Below, piece by piece: positions 55,541 to 64,000 of a stretch of 64,000 nt of DNA (its first letter is position 1; every line of letters begins with the position of its first letter). The position numbers and the translations under genes are program-made. This DNA comes from Neurospora tetraspora (lineage: Eukaryota > Ascomycota > Sordariomycetes > Sordariales > Sordariaceae). The notes under the pieces are model-generated. The model was not told the DNA's origin. It saw nothing but the letters and a program-made list of their open reading frames with translations, and did no database searches. The DNA lies in contig NW_026944384.1 of NCBI RefSeq assembly GCF_033439725.1, positions 5,890,001 to 5,954,000 on the forward strand. Reading direction: 5' to 3'.

Positions 55541-55614
55541 TCACCAGGGGCAAATGCTCACCAAGGGCAAATGCTCACCAAGGGCAAATGCTCACCAAGG
55601 GCAAATGCTCACCA
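55541..55614. repeat. 17 bp minisatellite
   Basis: Four tandem units of AAGGGCAAATGCTCACC, almost perfect, between the two inverted repeat copies. Confidence 0.88.
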
Positions 55615-55986
55615 AAAGCCATCGTTTGGAACCACGACAATGAGAGCTCAGAACGACCTTTTTCGAAGCGCTCAGTTGACATTCTGATTTGGCATGGATG
55701 AGGGCATCTCCATAGGCGCACCGCACTGAATTTGGAGTTCCCGTAGCTGTGCTTCCACTTGTGCCTCGCTTTGCCCTAACCTTGAACTCTTAGAGTCCAA
55801 TTTCGAGACGAATCACCTTATACTTTCTTCCGTCATCGCCTCATGGCTTCTTCCGCCCTCGCCTTCTGCTCCCTCTGGCTCTCTTGTCATCATCTTCTTC
55901 TTGGGCGCATCGTGAGAAACATCACAGTGAACGTTGGTAGTTGAGACGTTGAGGTACTCATGGCACCCTCATTGGTCAGACGGGCT

Positions 55987-56035
55987 CCATACCGCCGAAA
56001 TATCTGGGCACACAGTCGATTTATCTGGCTCGCCA
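55987..56035. repeat. Inverted repeat, right copy
   Basis: ACCGCCGAAATATCTGGGCA then CACAGTCGATTTATC, the complement of 55412-55463. No gene is supported between the two. Confidence 0.7.
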
Positions 56036-57211
56036 GCGACACTGCGAACTCTACGAACTCCATTACAGCTCCATTACCAGCTCCATACCCAAACTCCATC
56101 TCTTCGACCTCAAAACCTGGGGTTTTGGTCATTGCGCGTGTCAGTCACTGCTGAATATCCGCTTTGCATTTACCCGGATGCCCGAACGTGGACGATCTGG
56201 GAATCGCATTTGTCAGTCAAGCCTGTGAAACTCGGGGCAGAGGAGAAATGGAAGCCCGTGGGAGCACAAAGCTGCAGTTATGGGCTGTTTGACGTTCGAG
56301 AATACTCGGGATTTCACACTCGCATCTACGTCGTCATCGGCTCATACAGCGGAATACTGTACGACTAGCCGTCCGGGAAGTACCGACGACGACGACTGCG
56401 ACTGCGACAGACTGTTCGTTACTAACCGTTTTTACGAACCCCCTTAGCTTTGACCTTTCGGTGCTCTGCCCATTCCATCTCGGGATGCTGGACCTGCAAC
56501 CTTATCTGTATTACAAACGCTAAAACCTCCAAAAAACGGATGATCATATGCCATCATAAACATTGTAACCTTGGCAACATCCAACGTCTCCAAGCTGGAG
56601 ATGGTGCCAATCAAACACCATGTCCTCAGGCCTCCGAACATCACTTACACTAAGAAAGAGGGGTCCGTACTGCAGACTCTGGGGACTTTGGTCAATCACC
56701 AGAGCAGACACCCAATTGCAAGAGAGTGGCATTGGAGCTGTACCTATGGGGGATGCAAGAGGGGCAGTCGTCTCCAACAGCAACAGCGCACGAGTCAACC
56801 TGTGAACTCTCCACGCAGATCCACGTCGAATCCCCATTGCTGCAATGCATGCTCCAAGCTCCCCTGTCCCCTCCTTTCTTGAGGTTTCTTGTACCCCCCC
56901 TGTCCGTCCTCAGATTGCCAGATCTCTCGAGCGAGGGTCCGGAGGTCCGTTCCCGGCCTTGACTTATATCGACCGCTTCTCCTCCAGCTTCGGTCCCCAA
57001 CATCCTCAACATCTCGTCAGCTCCTTGTACAACTCTGAATTTAAATACCAGCCATCTCTTTCCTCTCGACTCATCCTCTGTCTCTGTCTCCTATATCTGT
57101 CTCACACTTCCAATCCTCGAACCACTTCGACATCAACCAGCCATTCAGTGAAGCACTCAGCCCAGCTATCCGAATCGGGAAATCCGTCAAACAAACACAA
57201 CAACAACAATC
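56036..57211. other. Intergenic, promoter of mitochondrial-type gene
   Basis: No gene is supported. 57000-57211 is C/T-rich and ends with a CAACAACAACAATC leader typical of fungal start contexts. Confidence 0.4.
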
Positions 57212-58187
57212 ATGTCGAGAATCGCCGCTCCCATCACAAAATTCACCAGGTCCTTGAGCACATCTCCTGCTGTTGCCAAGCCTAGCCATATTCTCAATGC
57301 CATCAGCAACGATGTGAGTTTCCTCCCCTTTGTTTCTCCCCTCATTACATCTCTTCCAGCTCTGCCCCTCCTCCATTACATAACACTAGCCACATCTCCT
57401 TGGACAACCACCGAGACGTGCATGATCTCCAATTGCCGACTCCCCTCACCACTGCACGGCACCTATCAAACACTCGGACCGCTATCTCCTATCATCTTCC
57501 CGTCCTTGCAGCATAAGCACCCAAATTGGGAAATGCTCTCTCACCAACGTCCCGTTTACTCCCGTCCACACCACCAAAACCAAAAGACACAATCTGAATA
57601 ACCATGATACTAACATTTTCCACCAGGCTCGCACCCCCCGCAAGGTTCCCCTGATGCAGGGCTTCCACATTTCGGCCCCTACCAACGCCTCCATCGGCCA
57701 TTCCTTCTCCACCAACGGCATCGACGCCGTCGTTCTCCCCAACCTTGCCGCCACAGAATTCTCTTCTGCTTCTCCTTTCCAACCCACCTACTTCGACACC
57801 ATCCGCGTCCCCCTGCTCCCAGACAACAAGACCCCCCCTCCCCCCACGGTACAGCGCATGCCGCTCTTTGACGAGCTAAAACCCGAGCAGCGCGGCGAGA
57901 TCGCCTCCGAAGGCGACGCCGACCTGATGGCCAACAAGCCCGCCGTCGCCGTCGTCGCCAACAAGCCCGGCCAGGTGCTCCCCGCCTCGCTCAGCCAGGA
58001 GGTTGTGGACATGGACAACTGGACTGGCGCCGACTGGGTCAGTTTGAGCTTCGTCCGCGACATGGCGCGCGAGGAGGCCAAGGCCCAGGAGGAGCAGGCC
58101 GGTGGCCAGGGCATGATTAGGGATCTGTGGAGGGGTATGGTGGAGGATGTGTTTGGCGCTCCTGCTAAAGGTGGTTCTAAAGCTTAA
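57212..58187 (+). CDS. Probable mitochondrial protein, unknown family
   Basis: Two exons: 57212-57313 and 57627-58187, separated by a 313 nt intron (GTGAGT ... CACCAG), 220 aa. The start is ATG in a CAATC context. Residues 1-30 are rich in Arg, Ser and Ala without acids (MSRIAAPITKFTRSLSTSPA), a good mitochondrial presequence. The mature part includes GFHISAPTNASIGHSFSTNG, the segment TYFDTIRVPLLPDN, an acidic middle and an alpha-helical C-terminus with Lys-rich end. I do not recognise a domain. GC3-rich coding usage matches other conserved genes here. It is isolated, with no close neighbour in an obvious unit. Confidence 0.75.
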
Positions 58188-58764
58188 TGTTCTCTCTCTG
58201 CCAAAGATGAGAAGATTTCATTGAGTTTTTGATCACTAAAGCGAGCGGCAATGGGTTTGATTCCTGTCATGGTTATGGGCTTTTTGGCATATGAGTACCT
58301 CTATGTCCAAGATTGGGTTTCTTGTTCTTGATTTTGGATGGAGCAGGTGTTTTGGGTACTTTCATTGTTTCTCCTTGTTACGATATGAGGAAGACTGGCG
58401 ACAACGCATCAGCATTAGTGTCTTTTGCATAGTTATTACCTAGCTGCGGGTGAATCACTCGTGGGCTCGCTGACTCGATAACGAAATTGAGAAAGGCTTG
58501 AGCCTCGAAATTCATCACTTAAACGATCCCGTTATCCACATAATTCTTTTCTATGAACAAGCAGCGACATCCCTCTCCTCTTGATATTTCAATCCTCACT
58601 CATTATTCGAGTTCAACGATATCTACATTGCCGTCACCGTTTAACACCGTCGTTGTTGCTGATATGCAAATCTTGGCATTTTCATAAGTCTCGACGATAG
58701 CTTCCGAATCGCCTCACCCTCACCAACACTACCTACCAGCAAAAAGAAAAGAAGGAAAAAAAGA
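58188..58764. other. Intergenic, nothing recognised
   Basis: 3' flank of the mitochondrial-type gene. Its last 30 bp (58735-58764) are A-rich and serve as the T-rich terminator of the 5S gene on the other strand. Confidence 0.45.
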
Positions 58765-58883
58765 ACATACAACACCAGGGATTCGCTGGTCGTCACCGAC
58801 CCAACTACTAGTCTGGCCCTCACTGGCTTATCTATGGGAGAGCGGACGGGATCCCGAGTTTTCCAGTGGGTATGGTCGTATGT
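58765..58883 (-). rRNA. 5S rRNA gene
   Basis: A 119 nt copy from ACATACGACC (58883) to GTTGTATGT (58765), matching the Neurospora-type 5S rRNA throughout, with intact end pairing and internal control regions. A TTATAAAC box lies about 25-30 bp upstream of the start (58906-58913), as in known fungal 5S promoters, and T-runs follow the 3' end. Of the 5S copies here it looks the most complete transcription unit. Confidence 0.95.
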
Positions 58884-61327
58884 GCTTATTACCTCCCCAA
58901 ATTCTGTTTATAAGCCGAGGACAAGTGGAAACAGGATGTGATGTTTTGGGGTGCTGATGCGTGAGCTACAACATCTCGCCTTTCCAAGGCCGACGAACAG
59001 CAGCAGCCCCCTGTGAGCCAGTTACCACAGCAAAAGCAAGACGATCCCCAGTTTGGCTTTCTATAACCAAATCAGGCCTAGACCCCCCCTCTTTACCCCA
59101 GACCGACGACAAACTCAAAATGAATGACAAGCAAGCAATTGAAATGCCGGTAATGCATGAATGACATCAAGCTCTCGTCCAGGCCTCCTGTCTCCACAAA
59201 TCCCCGGGGTACCGGGATCATTATGCCTCGCTGTTCACATGATCAAGTCATATGCTTACTTACCCCAGAGCCTCCAAGACGCCAGCTGGCCCAGACCAGA
59301 CTACCGGACATTAACAGCGCTAACGTCAACTTTAACTGAAACATTCCGGCTCGTCAAGCTCCGTCGGAGAACTGGTGGGAGCTTTACTTGTAAGAAGATC
59401 CCAGACTAGGTAGGAACATGGACGGGGCGGGCGTTGTGAAGTGCCGACTCCGACTCCGACGGGGTAGATCAAGGTAGCGTAGGCGAGTTGATTGATGGTC
59501 GTGGTGATTGATAGGTAGGTAAGCGTCATATGTACATACTTTGGCCGACTTCTATTTTTGGGGAGCGAGGACATGTTGCTTTTGGAATCCCCATTCTTCT
59601 GAGTTTTCAAAGGAGGAGGAGGAGGAGGAGGATTGTCATTTGGACAGACCAGACCGTGACAAGAGTGACAGAGTAAAATGTTCGGCCAAGGTACCTATTC
59701 TGGGCCTTTAGACAAGAGGGTTAGGTAGGTAAGGTAGGTATGTTCTAGATCTCCCGTCTCGCTGGTTTGTTGATCGAGCCTGGCCGAGATCCATCTGATC
59801 AGTCTTCTTCTGTGACATAAAGTATGAATACACCTATTAATCGGGCAATTAATTACCTAGAGGTAGGAAACCTGTCCTGAATAGATATTGGTTGCAGTAT
59901 GCTTGCTTCCTAACTGAGGGTTTCTCGAAACTTCGTGATGATTATTCCCCGTGGATGGAGGGAGTATTTGATGTGGTCATTAATGTACCTACCTAAGATT
60001 GTACGATACACTGACTGACATTGCATCAGGCAGATAGATGGACATCGATCGTCCTTCTTTTGTATCATCATTATACGTTCAGCAGATAAACGTGAATTGG
60101 ATTTTTCCCATCAGGGCCTAGGTAAGGTACTCACTCTCCATATTGTACCGCACATAATTTCAGGTCTGATCGGATCGTCAATATCCATGCCCGTAGAACT
60201 TATCAATTGGTCCTTTTCGACGGATCGCAGAAGCCTCATTTTCCCACGAATATGGCGAACTCCCTCACACAGTAACAAACATAGATTTCCACCCTAGGTA
60301 ACTACATATTTCCTTCCAGTTATCCTTGCGACGGTTAGGACGAAGGGTTGGGACAAGTCTCACTAAGACATGAAGATTTAAGAGATTGGCATTTTCATGA
60401 CCAACAACCACAAGAAAGGTTGGTGATCATCTATCTTTGAAGGAGCAAGCAAGCAAAGTGCCTTAAAAGCTGACTGGCTGGCAGGGACACACCTCTGAGG
60501 GGAGAACAAGTAGGTAATGTGTGACCGGTTATTGATGAACGGAAGACAATAGACATAAGCTTGAATACAAAACGCGAAGTGAGTGGAATAAAAGGTTCAG
60601 ATACGTCTTATGTCTGAATCGTTGTGTTCAGGTGAAGAGTTCTCAATAACAACTAGGTATGAAGTCATGGAGGCTTGAACGGGCTTCATGCACTCCCATC
60701 GTTAAAGACCCCTGTTCCTGGTTCAAACCGTAGACTTCAGGCACAAGAGCAGACTGAGCGCTCTCTATTCTTTGATCTCCCTTCCATGAGCGGACATGGC
60801 TTTACTCTTTTCGGTGCCTCTCGTTGGAGACTGGTCTAGATTATGTTTGCGATTATTTGTATGTTATGTGTTTGAGTGAGCTTAGATAGTACCGAGTGCA
60901 ACACTTACATAATGTTCCGGTTAGGTCTGTACTGGAAATCAGTAGCTCAGTCCATCTTCTGCTCAGTTACGCTTGAAACCCATTGATTAACCTAACTACC
61001 GAAACTACCAAATTCGTAAAAGAAGTCGCGCTGTTGCTTGCTTCCTCTTTCTTTCCTTCGCTCCTTGCCGTGCGGACCTCTGGTATCGTTGATTCTTGTC
61101 ATCCATCACTTTCGTACCGTCTTCACCCGTTTCCTACTACTACTCCAACATCCCATCCTCCATGCTTTGTCCTTATTCATTCTTTGGTCCCTAAAGAAGG
61201 AAAGTGCCTGTTCCTTATCCAGATAATCCAGATAGCCAACTTTCTATGCACTCTTCCTCTTCGTACCTCCTGTTGGTCCCATTCCACCTCCCCCTTTTTC
61301 TTTATCCCCGTTCGTCGAGTTCTGCTC
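58884..61327. other. Long intergenic stretch with TAGGTA-type repeats
   Basis: About 2.4 kb without a supported gene. Short TAGGTAGGT / ACCTACCT motifs recur at about 59510, 59720, 59990 and 60120, and a GGAGGAGGA run lies at 59612-59630. The right end is the 3' flank of RAE1. Confidence 0.45.
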
Positions 61328-62531
61328 CTACCTCTTCTTAACGCTAGGGCGGGGCTTGCACTCGTCCTGCTGTACTGGGTGGAGCATGACCTTGTTCGGG
61401 TACGTGGGCGAGTTGCCTTGGTAGCCCTTGCTCCAGTCGTAACTGATGGCGTAGGCAAAGATGCTGCCGGTCTTGTTGAATGTTGTCGACGTGATGCTGC
61501 CGCCAACGTTGGGGTAGCCCTTGAGGCGGTGCTTCGCGTCCTTGTCCCAGAAGTTGAAGGTGCCGTCGCTACCGGCTGTGCTGAAGGTGCCGTGTTGGGG
61601 GTGGAAGGAGATATCGTTGACAGCGTGGACGGCGGTGGTGTTACCTTGGGCGGGGTCGCGGTGGCACTTGAAGGAGAAGTTGGAGCTGGAAGAGGAAAGT
61701 AGGTTAGTCAGCTTGTCCGGTATACAGTTTAAGTCAAAGGAGGAAAAAACGCACGCAGAATCCTTGTCCTCCACATATTGAATGGCGCATCTACCCTCGA
61801 TCGAACCGATGGCAAAGCCCTGGGAATCGTTGAAGCAGCTGACCACGCGAGTCTGCCATTTAAGAGGGCTCTGCATTGTCTTGTAGAACTTGCCGGGGTC
61901 CTTCAGGTTGATCACGTTGATATAGCGATCAGCGGTTCCGACCACGAGCAAGTCGTCGCGCACATCCATGGTATAGACGCGCTCCTGGGCCTGCAGCGTG
62001 GCGGCCGGGTTCGCGGAGCGGAAATCCCAATATTTGATTTGCTTGTCCCAGCCACCTGTCACCGCCATGGGCGTGCCGTTGGCCTCGAAGTAGCGAACAC
62101 ACTTAATGGGCATGTCGTGGGCGGCAACTTGCATCGACTGGCCGGTGGCCAAATCGAGAACCTTGGCGGCCTTGTCGGCGCCGGCGGAGATGACCTTTGT
62201 GCCGTCCTGTTGGGAGAATGCATGTTAGTGTCTGGCCGGACCGTAAAGACAACAGAGGTACACATACCTTGAAGAAATCGGTGGAGAAAACAGGACCATC
62301 ATGCTCGATCATGGCCTGTCCTTGACCTTGACCGTTACTCAAGATCTCGTAAATGCGTGTCTTCTTGTCCCAGCTGGCTACGGCGAGGAAGTCCTTCTGA
62401 TCGGCGGGATTGGGGTTGAAGGCGAGATCGGTAATGCTATCCTCGGGGGGTTGACCGAGCTCGACATCCTGCTTGAGATCGCCGAGGGTGTTGCTCGCCG
62501 ACGCAGCGGCGGAACCGAAAAGACCAGCCAT
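61328..62531 (-). CDS. RAE1: RAE1/GLE2-type WD40 mRNA export factor
   Basis: Three exons: 62531-62268, 62206-61755, 61685-61328; introns of 61 and 69 nt with GTATGT and GTGCGT donors, in phase, 357 aa, the usual length for the family. WD40 blades are clear: VASWDKKTRIYEI, VISAGADKAAKVLDL, AVTGGWDKQIKYWDFR, VVGTADRYINVINL and TAGSDGTFNFWDKD. Family-specific segments are the N-terminal DSITDLAFNP, the QSPLKWQTRVV loop, GSIEGRCAIQYVE and FKCHRDPAQGN, and the C-terminal YAISYDWSKGYQGN. RAE1 binds the GLEBS motif of Nup98-type nucleoporins and acts in nuclear mRNA export and mitosis. It is a single-copy housekeeping gene, so it anchors this side of the window as core genome. Confidence 0.95.
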
Positions 62532-64000
62532 GTTTGGCTTGTGCTGGGAGTCGTGAGACTCGAGTCGGGCAGGTTATAGCTGTCGCGCGTATCGTATGTC
62601 TGGTTGTGATGAAAGCCGTCGGTCTTTTGCTATAGGTTCTGAAGCTGTGCAATGGTACAGGGCAGCTTCTGATGTGTCGTTTTGTTGAAAAAGAACCGCT
62701 TCGAAGACGGTTATGAGACTTAAATGACAAGCAGCAGCGAAAGTTGCTGGCTGTGATGGAATCCAGTCGCGGGTCGCGCTTGGACAGTGGGATGGATGCA
62801 CACACGCCAGCCGGCAGAAAGTTTGGAGAGAGGCTGCAACCCGGCCCAAAGTTGCCTGCCGTTGCCTGCTCTGCCCGGCGCTGCTGCCTTTGGTGACCCG
62901 CTACTAGGTCCACGCCACACCGTGGCTTTCCAGAAACATTCGTTCATCGACCAGCCTTCACTGCAGTGCTGATTGGACAATCAGCTCCACCTCGAACCAA
63001 GTAGACCCACCCCCGCCGCAAGTGCCATTTAAGAAAATTTCGGAGCCGCCAAACCAGACTTTTCCCTTTCCTTCTCCTCTCCAAGCAACTCCCCCTCGTC
63101 CGACAAATCGCTATTCGAAGCTTCCACACGGAGAGATCGCGCTTTTTGCGTGCTTCTTTCATTTCCTCGAGCTTTGGGAGAAAGTCCCCGGACATTCGTT
63201 CAATTGCGAACGGATTGCGGAAACGCGCCGCCATAGAAGCACTGCGGCTGATCTCGGCCGCCCAGTTCCTCGTCTGTCTTGCCCAGCCCTGCCCATCACA
63301 CCAAAGTCGGCCTCGTCTGCTTCTCCAGGGAGGGTGTCATTTTTCGAGCTCGGGGACCACATGGACGAAGATATGAGTCCGCGCCTCGGGTAAGGAGTTT
63401 GATGCCTGATCTGGGGAGCTGGGGTCGATGGTGGGTTCAGCCGCTTGGGTGGTCCGGACTTGGGGAGTTTTGACGGTGGCTCGAGAGGTTTCGTCATGAT
63501 ACCACAGATATGCGATTGCTCGCTCTTGTTTCTCTTCGGGGAGGCAGGGGCGAAGTTACTCGACGGGGCTTATTCTTGGTGCGAGGGGGGTTGCTTCACA
63601 ACAACATATCTTTTTCCATCTTTGCTTTCTTCGTTTGTTCCGACTTGGACATGCGATGTGGTTTGGTTGGACATCTTTTGAAACTCTGGACTTCGCGGGA
63701 GGTCCCCAACCCGTCCATCCGATCATGTCACATTGTCTTGGTTGACGCAACGTAAAAGCATCTGCTACGATCTGGGGGCTTCACAAGTTCAGGTGATGAG
63801 AAACACAATAATAGAGTCAAGCTCTGAAGTGGTGCCGGGGTAAATCTTCGCGCATCACCCTTGATGACTCTTATTGAATATGATCTGATGAACTTCCCAA
63901 ACATTTGCTTTTTTGTTATTCAAGCCTCCCTTTTATCATTACGTAGTACTAGTCTAGCTTCTTCCGCTCTTCGTCGACACCGTCTATGATGCTCGTGTCT
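62532..64000. other. Upstream region of RAE1 and window end
   Basis: RAE1 promoter and flank. Short open stretches at 63.0-63.7 kb on both strands have no recognisable domain. No gene is supported up to the window end. Confidence 0.4.

Noticed and set aside
58240-58275. A GGTTTGATTCC motif resembling a tRNA B box
   Set aside because: No matching A box or acceptor/anticodon stems around it. No tRNA gene is supported anywhere in the window.
8003-58883. The repeated 119 bp units as a MITE family
   Set aside because: Terminal ACATAC/GTATGT looked like short inverted repeats, but the full sequence is 5S rRNA; the ends pair because they form helix I.
60983-61702. A 239-codon + strand open frame overlapping RAE1
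   Set aside because: Its 3' half is antisense to RAE1 exon 3, and its 5' half has no coding signal.

Overview
This window is filamentous ascomycete (Pezizomycotina) nuclear DNA, probably a Sordariomycete. Evidence: genes are split by 50-110 nt introns with GTRWGT donors and CTAAC-type branch sites; 5S rRNA genes are dispersed and match the Neurospora type (119 nt); HET, NACHT and nucleoside-phosphorylase-domain proteins are present; there are degraded LTR and LINE elements, and many in-frame TAG stops that look like RIP (CpA to TpA).

Layout. 0-20 kb is fairly ordinary: a DUF3176-type membrane protein (1.2-3.1 kb, -), a retroelement relic (4.2-4.8 kb), a secreted beta-rich protein broken by one TAG (5.3-7.8 kb, +), a 5S rRNA gene (8.0 kb), a four-exon nucleoside-phosphorylase-domain protein (8.7-11.0 kb, -), a secreted GH32 fructan hydrolase (13.1-14.7 kb, +), a small secreted protein (15.4-16.4 kb, +), and a cytosolic GH13 alpha-amylase (17.0-18.8 kb, -). 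19-50 kb is accessory and repeat-rich: an O-methyltransferase fragment, a DUF3435 fragment, LTRs in several families, a dead LINE, a HET relic, an OTT_1508-type deaminase-like gene, a collapsed HET-NACHT-WD gene, a DUF3435 recombinase gene with C-terminal C2H2 fingers (35.2-39.1 kb, -) broken by two solo LTRs, an apparently intact HET-ankyrin gene with 20 near-identical repeats (40.9-45.0 kb, +), a second truncated copy of the DUF3435 gene, and another dead HET gene. 50-64 kb returns to conserved genes (a coiled-coil protein, a mitochondrial-type protein, a 5S rRNA gene, RAE1/GLE2) with long intergenic stretches that hold poly-T tracts, an interstitial telomere-like tract and a minisatellite.

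Most notable system. Two copies of a DUF3435 tyrosine-recombinase gene (the Starship captain family) each start about 0.6 kb inside a boundary marked by 5S rRNA sequence. At the second copy, 5S nt 1-60 lie directly outside the boundary and the gene stops there. The junction is a 17-8-17 bp inverted repeat, the shape of a lox/FRT-type core site, made of the 5S target half-site and an inverted copy carried by the element. This fits the remains of a 5S-rDNA-targeting Starship-like element whose surroundings are rich in HET, NLR-type and ankyrin genes (typical Starship cargo). The element is no longer intact: the recombinase gene carries two LTR insertions and one TGA, and the matching 3' half of the split 5S gene is not in the window.

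Genes that look functional as read: DUF3176, nucleoside phosphorylase-domain, GH32, GH13, OTT_1508, HET-ANK, coiled-coil, mitochondrial-type and RAE1. Clearly broken: the secreted protein at 5.3 kb, all three DUF3435 copies, three HET genes, the LINE and the O-methyltransferase fragment. Splice sites were placed by eye from consensus signals and reading-frame continuity.
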